Positions 25,018 to 33,005 of a DNA stretch of 55,383 nucleotides are shown here, piece by piece; position 1 is the stretch's first letter, and each line of letters starts with the position of its first letter. Position numbers and translations under genes: made by a program. The notes beneath the pieces are model-generated. The model was not told the DNA's origin, searched no databases, and was given only the letters and a program-made list of their open reading frames with translations. Where the stretch lies: positions 1-55,383 of the forward strand of contig JAILMZ010000152.1 of the NCBI GenBank assembly GCA_024692105.1. The letters run 5' to 3'. This stretch comes from Saccharofermentans sp. GTDB lineage: Bacteria; Bacillota_A; Clostridia; Saccharofermentanales; Saccharofermentanaceae.

Positions 25018-25653
25018 ATGAAAGGGCGTTTCAAGTACTGGCAGTTCATTCTTTATATGCCTGTATACCTGTTCTTCTTCGTATTCGTGGAGAGGAACAC
25101 ACGTGATATAACCATAATTAACATACCCCTCGACGACTGTATCCCGTTCGTCGAGGGATTTATTGTGCCTTACCTTATGTGGTTTCCTTTCATGGCGGCC
25201 GCGATCGTTTACGTCTTCTTTAAAGATAAGAAGGAGTTCTTTGCCATGTGCTGGAACCTCATTATCGGCATGTCCCTGTTTATAGTGGTAAGTCTTGTTT
25301 TCCCGAACGGACTTGATCTCCGCCCTGATGAGTTTCCGAGAGACAATATCCTTACTGATCTTTGCAGGCATCTTTATTCTGTTGATACTTCAACGAATGT
25401 TATCCCGAGCATTCATGTTTTTAATTCGCTTGCGTGCGGCATCTCATTCGGCCGTGCACTCGCGAGACGCGGACATAAGAAAACCGCCATCGCTTCTTAT
25501 GCAATGGCGGCTTTGATCTGTATCTCGACTGTATTTGTTAAGCAACACTCAGTTGTTGATGTTGCTGCCGGTCTGATTTTATCAGGCCTGTGCTTCTTCC
25601 TTCTTAGGAGCCTTTACAAGCACGAAGCAGACGATAAGAGCAACGATGTATAA
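25018..25653 (+). CDS. PAP2-superfamily membrane phosphatase
   Basis: 211 residues with about five or six membrane helices. The PAP2 motifs are visible as NVIPSIHVFNS (PSxH) and VKQHSVVDVAAG (x-x-x-H-x-x-x-D); the first K-x6-R-P motif is not obvious, as in the inositolphosphorylceramide-synthase-like branch. It probably acts on a lipid phosphate such as undecaprenyl or phosphatidyl intermediates. It starts five bases after the transpeptidase gene, which fits a cell-envelope pair. Its 3' end overlaps the convergent transporter gene by 72 bases. Confidence 0.8.
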   Translation: MKGRFKYWQFILYMPVYLFFFVFVERNTRDITIINIPLDDCIPFVEGFIVPYLMWFPFMAAAIVYVFFKDKKEFFAMCWNLIIGMSLFIVVSLVFPNGLDLRPDEFPRDNILTDLCRHLYSVDTSTNVIPSIHVFNSLACGISFGRALARRGHKKTAIASYAMAALICISTVFVKQHSVVDVAAGLILSGLCFFLLRSLYKHEADDKSNDV

Positions 25654-26850
25654 AGCGCATGTAGCGTAAAGTACATTCTGAGTTCCTACCGGGTTGTAAT
25701 TTGTCTCAGGATCAATTGCTCCTGTATGATCAACGATGTATGTAGCCATCTGGTTACCTGTAAGACCTGCGATAGCCCAAGCTGAGAGGCACATGCCGTG
25801 AACAGCTGAGATGGACTTCATACCGAAGTGGTCGGAAAGAAGTGTAGGAACGTTGGAGAAGCCTCCGCCGTATCCTGCGTTAACCATGATGAGCAAAGCT
25901 ATGCACAGAACAACGATTTTATTCTCTATTCCGTGTGTAAAGATCGTTGCAGCCGTAAGTGCGATAGAGAGAATGAAGATCAGCTTGTAGATCGTGTTTC
26001 TGTCCTTGAATGTATCAGCCCATGCTGAGAAGCCCAGACGACCTGCTGCGTTTGCGAAAGCTGTTACTGAACCGAGTACAGCTGCAGCGCCAACCGATAA
26101 TCCGATGGTAGTGAAGATCGACTTCTCCTGGGAGATGAGCGCGAGACCGCAGTGGATATTGATGTAGAACATGATCCAGATTCCGATGAATGTCTTGTTG
26201 GAGAAAGAGAACTTGAAGTTCTTGCCGAGTGTTGCGAAGAACTCCTTGATGCCGCCCTTCTCGTGAGACTCGACCCAGCCCTCGGGCTTCTTAAGAAGTC
26301 TGTGTCCTATGAACATCATTACGCAGTAGATACCGCCCATGATGAAGAACATGTAAGCAGGGTTGTTATCGAACATATTGAGGAACGTCTGCATTATAGG
26401 CGTTGCGATTGCTTTCGCAAGACCGAAGCCTGCAACTGCAAGTCCTGTAGCAAGACCTTTACGGTCCTTGAACCACAGCATGAGTGTCTTAACGGGTGAA
26501 AGATAACCGGTACCGAGGCCGATACCCATTATGCATCCGTAGAAAAGGAAGATGAGGGGAAGTGACTTGAGTAAGATAGCCGCACCTGTTCCTACCATAC
26601 CTGTTGTGAAACAGATAGTGGCGATAAGTGATGACTTCTTGATGTCCTTCTCAACTACATCGCCAAGGAATGCTGCAGACATACCGAGGAAGAAGATAGC
26701 GAGCGAGAATGCCCACTGAACGTCTCTATTGTCAGCGCCGATGTAAGCTGCAATCTCCTTTGAAAATGTACCCCAACAGTAAACTGTACCGATACTGCAG
26801 TGCAGGAGCAGCGCAGGGATAGCGGCACGTATCCATTTGTTTTCGCCCAT
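25582..26850 (-). CDS. MFS transporter of the oxalate/formate antiporter type
   Basis: 422 residues with twelve predicted helices. The opening WIRAAIPALLLHCSIGTVYCWGTFSK is characteristic of the OFA branch of the major facilitator superfamily, as are GIGLGTGYLSPVKTLMLWFKDRKGLATGLAVAGFG and FGMKSISAVHG. Substrates in the branch are small organic anions such as oxalate, formate or lactate; the exact one cannot be read. The start ATG follows AAAGGAGGC. A long palindrome lies directly upstream (26868-26909), so expression is probably regulated. Single gene, convergent with the PAP2 gene and overlapping it at the 3' end. Confidence 0.88.
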   Translation of the reverse strand: MGENKWIRAAIPALLLHCSIGTVYCWGTFSKEIAAYIGADNRDVQWAFSLAIFFLGMSAAFLGDVVEKDIKKSSLIATICFTTGMVGTGAAILLKSLPLIFLFYGCIMGIGLGTGYLSPVKTLMLWFKDRKGLATGLAVAGFGLAKAIATPIMQTFLNMFDNNPAYMFFIMGGIYCVMMFIGHRLLKKPEGWVESHEKGGIKEFFATLGKNFKFSFSNKTFIGIWIMFYINIHCGLALISQEKSIFTTIGLSVGAAAVLGSVTAFANAAGRLGFSAWADTFKDRNTIYKLIFILSIALTAATIFTHGIENKIVVLCIALLIMVNAGYGGGFSNVPTLLSDHFGMKSISAVHGMCLSAWAIAGLTGNQMATYIVDHTGAIDPETNYNPVGTQNVLYATCALYIVALIVCFVLVKAPKKEEAQA

Positions 26851-26867
26851 AAGGAGCCTCCTTTAAA

Positions 26868-26909
26868 TTGCAATCACGTAATAATATATAATTTCTACGT
26901 GATTTGCAA
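26868..26909. promoter_or_regulatory. Operator-like palindrome before the OFA transporter gene
   Basis: Arms TTGCAATCACGTA (26868-26880) and TACGTGATTTGCAA (26896-26909) match with one extra T, around an AT-only core that includes a TATAT-like -10 for the reverse strand. It is positioned to overlap the promoter, as a repressor site would. Confidence 0.6.
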
Positions 26910-26938
26910 TTAACAGGAGTATTACTGTTTTCTAACGA

Positions 26939-27883
26939 TTATCGCTTGTCCTTATCGATGAACTCGAGTGCGGCTGTCGCGACTCCGATGTAGAGGAGAA
27001 TCTGCAGCGCGAGCATCTCCCAGCACTCTTTGATGACTGCGGGATTGGAGTCGTACTTAGGCTCCTGATTGAGCTCAGCGGATTTCATCTCGATGGCATA
27101 TGCGCCGCCCTGGCTTTCGATGACAGTGATAAAGCTGTCGAACATGATCTCCTTGTCATCAGGGATGGCGTTCAGAAGGATGACCATCTCAGGGTCCTCG
27201 GAGAAATCAGGGGATGCAAGCATGAACTCCTTTAACTGACCTGCCGTGATGGAGCCGTTACGCATCTTAGTCATGCTCTTCCAAAGTGCAGTCATGGGAA
27301 GGTAGTTGTACTGTCCCTGTGCACATGTTGCCGTAAGTCCCCACTTAGTGATCGTGTACTTAGTAAGGAACTGTACGCTGCGGGCAGTTCTTGCGGCGAT
27401 GTTGACGGACAGGCCTTCAGCTTCCTCGTCTGCGGTGATGCCTGATTCTTCAGCGCCCTCGTCCTTATCCGTTGCGAGCCTTGAAGGCTGGAACTTCTTT
27501 GATAAACCCCAATGCAGCGCAACAATATCTGCGAAGAGCATCCAGAGGAGCACCCATGTTCTTCTGCGATTGAAAATATCGCACGTACCGATGTTAAGCT
27601 TGATTGCCTGAACGAAGTTGATTATGAGGCAGATAACCTGAACCAGGCTCAAGATGAGCAGTAAAGCGCCGGGAACGCCGTCGATGAGCATCGTTAGGGC
27701 TAAAAGGTAGGTTGTTACCTCGAGAAATGCGAGTATACGACCCTCTTTCTCTCTTCTGGCACAAAGTCCGCGGCAGTACATACGGTAGCCGGGGATGAAT
27801 GATTTCCACCATTCAAGACCGCACTTTTTGAAGAAAGGTATGTAGAACAGACCTGAGATTATTAACAGGATAATACTCTCCAT
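26939..27883 (-). CDS. Multi-pass membrane protein of unknown function
   Basis: 314 residues. The N-terminal ~130 residues carry three or four membrane helices and begin with FKKCGLEWWKSFIPGYRMYCRG, which resembles the DUF5684-type pattern of an aromatic-rich loop after a first helix. A charged cytoplasmic-type region (about 135-280) follows, and a final helix (LALQILLYIGVATAALEFI). I do not recognise a catalytic motif. No good ribosome site is visible before the ATG. It is a single gene between the OFA transporter and the acyltransferase, divergent from the latter. Confidence 0.6.
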   Translation of the reverse strand: MESIILLIISGLFYIPFFKKCGLEWWKSFIPGYRMYCRGLCARREKEGRILAFLEVTTYLLALTMLIDGVPGALLLILSLVQVICLIINFVQAIKLNIGTCDIFNRRRTWVLLWMLFADIVALHWGLSKKFQPSRLATDKDEGAEESGITADEEAEGLSVNIAARTARSVQFLTKYTITKWGLTATCAQGQYNYLPMTALWKSMTKMRNGSITAGQLKEFMLASPDFSEDPEMVILLNAIPDDKEIMFDSFITVIESQGGAYAIEMKSAELNQEPKYDSNPAVIKECWEMLALQILLYIGVATAALEFIDKDKR

Positions 27884-27992
27884 CCAATTGGAAGTGATAC
27901 TATACTATAGAATAACCCCCCAAATAACTTAACAAAATCAATTTACAAATATTATAATACGAGCACTGTCGACAGAAATGCTACACACGCTT

Positions 27993-28001
27993 TGTTATAA
28001 T
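27993..28001 (+). promoter_or_regulatory. Extended -10 promoter of the acyltransferase gene
   Basis: TGTTATAAT fits the extended -10 pattern (TG, one base, TATAAT). The start codon is 36 bases downstream, with GAGGGGG as ribosome site. A perfect palindrome CTGTCGACAG lies at 27966-27975. Confidence 0.6.
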
Positions 28002-28036
28002 AATGAGAAATTTGTGTTACGAGGGGGTCTTTATTG

Positions 28037-29341
28037 ATGGCAAAGAAGCCGAAGGAATATGATATCGGATGTGTGCCGAGTAATTGGTGGTACCACTGTA
28101 TCGGCGAGAATATCCTTGTTTCTTTGATATCGTTATTTACCAACATCAAGGTCAAGCCCGATCCCGATTACCTTAAGGAAGAGGGACCGATCATAGTCAT
28201 TGCCAACCACCAGTCTTATCTTGATCCGATGGTTACAAGCAAGCTTACAAGAGGCAGGCCCGGCAACTTCGTAACGGGTGAGTTCGTTTTCAGAAGGGAA
28301 CCCTGGGGCCACTGGTTTAAGCTCGGAGGCGCTATTCCGAAGAAGCAGTTCGTTGTGGACACCGTTTCCGTTAAGGCCATGATGAAGGTCATGAAGCGTA
28401 AGGGCGTCCTGTTCATCTACCCTGAGGCTACACGCTCTGTTGACGGCTCAACTATCACTTTCGACGACGGCGTGGCAAAGATGGCGAAGAAGGCCGGAGC
28501 CGCGATCTACATTCAGCACATTCACGGTGCTTACCTTACGATGCCCAGGTGGAGCAAGCTTCTGCCCATAAGAAGAGGCAAGATCACATCCGAGTTCGCG
28601 TACAAGCTTCCGGCTTCGAAGGTCAAGGAGATGACGGCGGAGGAAATACAGCAGTTTATCCTCGACGGCATCAAGTACGACGAGAACGACTACGCTCGTG
28701 CCAATAAGCTCGTTTACAAGGGCAAGAAACTCGCGCGCGGTCTTCAGAATATCGGTTATATCTGCCCCAAGTGCGAGAAGGAATTCACTATTGAGTGGGT
28801 AGAAGAGGGCCGCGGCGACTTGATCAAGTGCAGTTCATGCGGCAACACCATAAGATATCTTCCGACGGGACTTTTGGAACCTGCGTCTGACGGCGATAAG
28901 AGCTTTGAGGACCTTCACAAGTGGACAAGCTGGGAGAAGGAGAAGGTTGCCTCTGAGATCTCGGGCGGCGATTTCAAGATGGAGCTTGATGCCGAGCTTC
29001 ACAAGAAGTTCGATGAGCTTACTTTCGCGAAGACCGGTAACGGCAAGGTGACGATAACTCCTACCGAGATCATCTACGAGGGTACCGACTGCGACTCAGA
29101 GCTTGGCATCCCTTATAAGTCCGGCAAGCCTGTTCGAAAATACAAAAATAGGTCTTTGGAGGGCATAAGCAAGCCCGTTAAGCAGGTGTTCGAGATCGCC
29201 ACGATGAGGGGACTCGTCACAAGTTACGGCAAAAGATTCGAGATTTACAGCAAGGACGGCGAGTTGTTCAGGTTCTATGTTGATGGACAGAAGGTCTATA
29301 AGATCCACCTTGTTGTTGAATTGTTGGGCAAAAACAGCTGA
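28037..29341 (+). CDS. PlsC-type 1-acylglycerol-3-phosphate acyltransferase with C-terminal zinc ribbon
   Basis: 434 residues, about 200 more than a typical PlsC. The acyltransferase domain (about 40-215) shows the H-x4-D motif as NHQSYLD near residue 57 and FIYPEATRSVDG as the later glycerophosphate-binding motif. It is followed at about 242-270 by a zinc ribbon (CPKC and CSSC) and a ~160-residue basic C-terminal domain of unknown function. I chose ATG 28037 over the TTG one codon earlier, with GAGGGGG 10 bases upstream. It probably acylates lysophosphatidate at the inner membrane; the extension is not explained by that role. No operon partners. Confidence 0.85.
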   Translation: MAKKPKEYDIGCVPSNWWYHCIGENILVSLISLFTNIKVKPDPDYLKEEGPIIVIANHQSYLDPMVTSKLTRGRPGNFVTGEFVFRREPWGHWFKLGGAIPKKQFVVDTVSVKAMMKVMKRKGVLFIYPEATRSVDGSTITFDDGVAKMAKKAGAAIYIQHIHGAYLTMPRWSKLLPIRRGKITSEFAYKLPASKVKEMTAEEIQQFILDGIKYDENDYARANKLVYKGKKLARGLQNIGYICPKCEKEFTIEWVEEGRGDLIKCSSCGNTIRYLPTGLLEPASDGDKSFEDLHKWTSWEKEKVASEISGGDFKMELDAELHKKFDELTFAKTGNGKVTITPTEIIYEGTDCDSELGIPYKSGKPVRKYKNRSLEGISKPVKQVFEIATMRGLVTSYGKRFEIYSKDGELFRFYVDGQKVYKIHLVVELLGKNS

Positions 29342-29374
29342 GTTTTTTGTCTTTAATATTAGAAGAAAACATTA

Positions 29375-29380
29375 TATAAT
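29375..29380 (+). promoter_or_regulatory. Candidate -10 of the pgk-tpi gene
   Basis: TATAAT lies 55 bases before the start codon. No good -35 is visible; a GGAG ribosome site lies 9 bases before the start. Confidence 0.4.
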
Positions 29381-29434
29381 CATTCGTGGTAAAGAAGCGC
29401 CAGGCGCTTAATAATAATTATAGGAGTGTGACAT

Positions 29435-31381
29435 ATGGCACAGTATCTCAAGAAGAATGTTGAAGATTTGGATGTCAGCGGCAAGAGAGTCATCGTAAGA
29501 GTTGACTTTAACGTACCGCTCGATAAGGAGACAGGAGCTATCACAGATGATAAGCGTATCACAGCTGCTCTCCCTACTATTAAATATCTCGTTGATAACA
29601 ACGCTAAGGTTATCCTCGTATCACACCTCGGCCGTCCGAAGAACGGACCTGAGGCTAAGTTCTCAATGAAGCCCGCAGCAGACAGACTCGCAGAGCTTCT
29701 CGGCAAGACCGTTACTTTGGCAGCTGACGTTATCGGTGAGGATGCAAAGGCTAAGGCTGCTGCTTTGAAGGACGGCGAAGTTCTCATGCTCGAGAACGTA
29801 AGATTCCACAAGGAAGAGACAAAGAACGATCCTAAGTTCGCTGCTGAGCTCGCTTCCATGGCTGACCTCTATGTAAACGATGCTTTCGGTACAGCTCACA
29901 GAGCTCACGCTTCCACAGCCGGTCTTGCTAACTTCCTTCCTTCCGCTTGCGGTTACCTGATCCAGAAGGAAATCGACGTAATCGGCGGTGCTCTTGATAA
30001 TCCTGCAAGACCTTTCGTTGCTATTCTCGGCGGCGCTAAGGTTTCCGATAAGATCGGTGTTATCACAAACCTCCTCGACAAGGCTGATACAATCATCATC
30101 GGCGGCGGTATGGCTTACACATTCATCGGCGCTATGGGCGGTACAATCGGTAACTCATTGTTCGAGGCTGACAAGGTTGACCTTGCTAAGGAACTTATGG
30201 CTAAGGCTGAGGAGAAGGGCGTTAAGCTCCTCCTTCCTGAGGATACAGTTGTTGCTGATGACTTCTCTAACGATGCTAACTCCAAGGTTGTTCCTACAAT
30301 GGAGATCCCTGACGGTTGGGAGGGCCTCGATATCGGACCTAAGACAATCGAGAAGTTCTCTGCTGCTATCAAGGAAGCTAAGACAGTTATCTGGAACGGC
30401 CCTGCAGGCGTATTCGAGTTCGATAACTTCGCTGTAGGTACAAAGGCTCTTGCTAAGGCAATCGCTGAGTCTGATGCAATCTCCATCATCGGTGGTGGTG
30501 ACTCCGCTGCAGCTATCCAGAAGCTCGGCTTCGCTGATCAGGTTACACACATCTCCACAGGCGGCGGCGCTTCCCTCGAGTACATCGAGGGTAAGGTTCT
30601 CCCCGGTATCGACTGCCTCTCCGATAAGGAGAACGGAAGAATCTTCGCAGCCGGTAACTGGAAGATGAACTGCGGTATCCCTGCTGACGCTGTTAAGCTC
30701 ATCAATGAGCTCAAGCCTCTCGTTAAGGACGCTAAGTCCAGAATCGCTTTGGGCGTTCCTGCTACAGCACTCGCTGCTGCTGTTGAGGCTGCTGCTTACT
30801 CCAACATCAAGATCGCTGCTCAGAACTGCCACTTCGAGGAGAAGGGTGCATTCACAGGCGAGATCTCACCTTTGTGGCTCGCTAAGATGGGTGTTAACTA
30901 CTGCATCATCGGTCACTCCGAGAGAAGAGAGTACAACGCTGAGACAGACGAGACAGTTAACAAGAAGGCTCTTGCACTCCTCAAGTACGGCGTAAGACCC
31001 ATCATCTGCTGCGGTGAGTCTCTTGCTCAGAGAGAAGCAGGCGAGACATTCGACTGGATCAAGGGCCAGATCGTTGGCGCTTTCAAGGATATCCCTGCTG
31101 ACAAGCTCTGCCAGATCACTATTGCTTATGAGCCGATCTGGGCTATCGGAACAGGTAAGACAGCTACAGACGAGCAGGCTGAGGAAGTCTGCAAGTTCAT
31201 CCGTGGCGTCATCGCTGAGCTCTACTGCCCTAAGTGCGCTGAGGCTATCACCATCCAGTACGGTGGTTCCTGCAACGCTAAGAACGCAGCAGGTCTCTTC
31301 GCACAGCCTGACATCAATGGTGGTCTCGTTGGCGGCGCTTCCCTCAAGGCTGAGGATTTCTCCGTCATCTGCAACGCATAA
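29435..31381 (+). CDS. pgk-tpi: Fused phosphoglycerate kinase-triosephosphate isomerase
   Basis: One 648-residue frame carries two glycolytic enzymes. Residues 1 to about 398 are a complete phosphoglycerate kinase: [22 protein letters not shown], the hinge region, and nucleotide-binding [11 protein letters not shown]. After a linker of only a few residues, the isomerase begins at FAAGNWKMN (about 402-648), with catalytic Lys in NWKMN, His in IIGHSERRE, Glu in [11 protein letters not shown], and the phosphate loop GGSCN and GGLVGGASL. The two enzymes catalyse separate steps of lower glycolysis. A natural fusion is described for Thermotoga and is uncommon elsewhere. Codon use is strongly biased, as in highly expressed genes. 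A strong terminator follows. Confidence 0.97.
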   Translation: MAQYLKKNVEDLDVSGKRVIVRVDFNVPLDKETGAITDDKRITAALPTIKYLVDNNAKVILVSHLGRPKNGPEAKFSMKPAADRLAELLGKTVTLAADVIGEDAKAKAAALKDGEVLMLENVRFHKEETKNDPKFAAELASMADLYVNDAFGTAHRAHASTAGLANFLPSACGYLIQKEIDVIGGALDNPARPFVAILGGAKVSDKIGVITNLLDKADTIIIGGGMAYTFIGAMGGTIGNSLFEADKVDLAKELMAKAEEKGVKLLLPEDTVVADDFSNDANSKVVPTMEIPDGWEGLDIGPKTIEKFSAAIKEAKTVIWNGPAGVFEFDNFAVGTKALAKAIAESDAISIIGGGDSAAAIQKLGFADQVTHISTGGGASLEYIEGKVLPGIDCLSDKENGRIFAAGNWKMNCGIPADAVKLINELKPLVKDAKSRIALGVPATALAAAVEAAAYSNIKIAAQNCHFEEKGAFTGEISPLWLAKMGVNYCIIGHSERREYNAETDETVNKKALALLKYGVRPIICCGESLAQREAGETFDWIKGQIVGAFKDIPADKLCQITIAYEPIWAIGTGKTATDEQAEEVCKFIRGVIAELYCPKCAEAITIQYGGSCNAKNAAGLFAQPDINGGLVGGASLKAEDFSVICNA

Positions 31382-31403
31382 TAGCGTAATCAAGATCAAG
31401 ACG

Positions 31404-31440
31404 AACAGCCCCGCGGTTTTATACCGCGGGGCTGTTTTGT
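31404..31440 (+). terminator. Terminator of pgk-tpi
   Basis: A 13-bp stem AACAGCCCCGCGG/CCGCGGGGCTGTT is followed by TTGT. Confidence 0.92.
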
Positions 31441-31469
31441 TTGCTTTGCTGTCTACATGTCCTGTTGTT

Positions 31470-31596
31470 GAATTCTAAGTCGATGTCTATGTTGTGCTCC
31501 TTTACTTAGACATACACATAGAATTCTCCCGCTTTTGACCTTGAATTCTATGTCAATGTCTAAGTTGAGTCTTTTAACATAGACAGACACTTAGTC
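31470..31596. repeat. Array of eight TCTAWGT/ACWTAGA heptamers in two 73-bp units
   Basis: Heptamers TCTAAGT (31474), TCTATGT (31486), then inverted ACTTAGA (31504) and ACATAGA (31516); the second unit has TCTATGT (31547), TCTAAGT (31559), ACATAGA (31577) and ACTTAGT (31589). Every site in unit 2 lies exactly 73 bases after its equivalent in unit 1, and members of a pair are 12 bases apart (7-mer, 5-base gap, 7-mer). The A/T at the variable position is swapped between units. No gene is present here. Confidence 0.85.
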
Positions 31597-31624
31597 TTTT
31601 CCGAATAACATCTTAAAGATCACC

Positions 31625-31676
31625 AAAAAAGTAATGCGCCCCTGTACCGAGCAGAGGTGACAGGTGCGTATTACTT
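31625..31676 (-). terminator. Terminator of the HxlR-type regulator gene
   Basis: A long stem (31629-31645 with 31660-31676, 15 of 17 pairs) is followed on the reverse strand by six T. Confidence 0.85.
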
Positions 31677-31755
31677 AAAGAGGTTAATTATGTCTGGCTG
31701 TGTAACGGGCAGATGATGTGGGTGCTTCTTTTTATGTTGGGTTCCGCCGTATACC

Positions 31756-32076
31756 TCAGTCATTCATCGAATTGAGAATGGGGATGATCTGCTTGCCTGT
31801 GAGGGTAAGAGAATATCCGGCCTTATTTCCGGAGGTGGTCCTGGTGATCACGCAGTCAGATTCGAGATCGCGGAGCATCTTGATCAGGACGAACCTGCTG
31901 ACGCCGCCGAGACGGCTTAAGAGACCGTCGAAGTCGATCTGGTTGAGCTCATCGATCAGCAGAAGGACTGATATCTTGAGTCTGTGACCGGTAAGACCTA
32001 TCGCGTAGAAAACAGGATAAGATCCTGATCTGGATAATTCTGAATTTGAATAATTCTTGCTAATCTTGCGAACCAT
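31756..32076 (-). CDS. Small winged-helix regulator, HxlR-like
   Basis: 106 residues, a single winged helix-turn-helix domain. The pattern PVFYAIGLTGHRLKISVLLLI, FDGLLSRLGGVSRFVLIKMLRDLESDCVI and YSLTLTGKQIIPIL follows the HxlR family, but the usual N-terminal cysteine (C-P-V) is a tyrosine (YPV), so a cysteine-based redox or thiol sensing role is not expected. The start ATG has AGGAGG. It stands alone with a terminator. The long upstream region has two perfect TGTTAACA palindromes (32143-32150 and 32280-32287) that could be its operators. Confidence 0.75.
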   Translation of the reverse strand: MVRKISKNYSNSELSRSGSYPVFYAIGLTGHRLKISVLLLIDELNQIDFDGLLSRLGGVSRFVLIKMLRDLESDCVITRTTSGNKAGYSLTLTGKQIIPILNSMND

Positions 32077-32142
32077 TTCCTGTTTCCTCCTCCGAATTGT
32101 TTTAACAAATCTGGCATCATACTACACTGTTTATGAACGAAA

Positions 32143-32287
32143 TGTTAACAAAAATTCGATTTTTATATCACATTTCCGCCATAATTTCACAGAAAACGAC
32201 CAAAAATCTCAAAAATCTGTCATCAAATCTTCGAAATAAGGCAGAAATGTGAACAAGTAATTAAATGAATTATTAAAAATGTTAACA
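32143..32287. promoter_or_regulatory. Two TGTTAACA palindromes in a 391-base AT-rich intergenic region
   Basis: TGTTAACA at 32143-32150 and 32280-32287, each flanked by AAA and AAAC-type bases; a related TTTTAACAAA lies at about 32100. The region 32077-32467 has no gene that I can support; it separates the regulator gene from a divergent membrane-protein gene. Confidence 0.4.
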
Positions 32288-32380
32288 AACCACCACACTA
32301 AAGGAATTTAGCTGCCTAAAATAGCAAATTTCGGTGATATAGCAATAAATGATGAAAAGAATGCTTTCCTGAAAGGCAAA

Positions 32381-32395
32381 TATCGAAAAACGATA
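32381..32395. promoter_or_regulatory. Operator-like TATCG-A5-CGATA palindrome
   Basis: A perfect 5-bp dyad around five A. A near copy (TATTG-ATAAA-CGATA) sits at the same place before the paralogous gene at 48565 (48478-48492). In both cases ACGATAAA is exactly six bases before the -35 element. Confidence 0.6.
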
Positions 32396-32403
32396 AATTG
32401 TAA

Positions 32404-32432
32404 TTGATTATCAATAACAGCCGTGATAATAT
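32404..32432 (+). promoter_or_regulatory. Promoter of the 32468 gene
   Basis: TTGATT (32404-32409), 17 bases, TAATAT (32427-32432). The spacer starts ATCAATAA, as in the promoter of the paralogue (48501-48529). Confidence 0.65.
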
Positions 32433-32467
32433 GAATTCAAAAGAGCTTTGGAAATAATGGAGAATAT

Positions 32468-32974
32468 ATGAAAAAAGGTTTTATCATCGCATCCTGCATC
32501 ATACTCACGCATGTTCTGATCTTTGGAACATATGCACTTCACTTCAAAAACCAGATGAGCTGGCATGTCCATGAACCGATGACCGCGGAGCAGAAGACTG
32601 ATTATGCGTATAAGTCTCTCATGCCCGGCACGGCAGACATATTTGAACGGTATGCAGACAGGGGAATGCGTGATTCTGAGTACATGGTGGAGTCACGTCC
32701 GTTTGAAAGCATTGATGAGATGATCGCGGCTTTGCCTGAAGGATGCGAAGAAAGCATCAGGAAAACGCTCAAGGAAGTTGAACCCGAGCAGGCCAGGGAC
32801 ATCAAAGGAACGGCGGTTAGCAGATACGCCGTGAAATACGAACTTCCACTGGCAAGTAAAGAAGAACTCGGACAAAAATACGAATACTATACATATGGCT
32901 GCAGGACCGGGTATTACATCCTTCAATATGAAAACGGAACCTACAGGTTTGCAGCAGACATCGCAACCATGTAA
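32468..32974 (+). CDS. Small membrane-anchored protein, paralogue of the 48565 gene
   Basis: 168 residues: one N-terminal membrane helix (about 5-24) and a ~140-residue extracellular-type domain. I do not recognise a named family. The central motif SLMPGTADIFERYADRGMRDSEYMVE is shared with the gene at 48565 (ALMPQMADYVERYGTRGFQDVELKIE), as are total length and topology, so the two form a small family in this genome. Both end with an aromatic-rich strand (YILQYENGTYRF and YSIQTYKDGSCRF). The start ATG has a GGAG site. It converges on nfnB, with 31 bases between the genes. Confidence 0.7.
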   Translation: MKKGFIIASCIILTHVLIFGTYALHFKNQMSWHVHEPMTAEQKTDYAYKSLMPGTADIFERYADRGMRDSEYMVESRPFESIDEMIAALPEGCEESIRKTLKEVEPEQARDIKGTAVSRYAVKYELPLASKEELGQKYEYYTYGCRTGYYILQYENGTYRFAADIATM

Positions 32975-33005
32975 GTTCCGGAGCCGTTTACTGATGGCCG
33001 GTCAG

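Noticed and set aside
31470..31596. Miniature transposon
   Set aside because: No target-site duplication or single pair of terminal repeats; the exact internal period and paired heptamers fit a binding array better.
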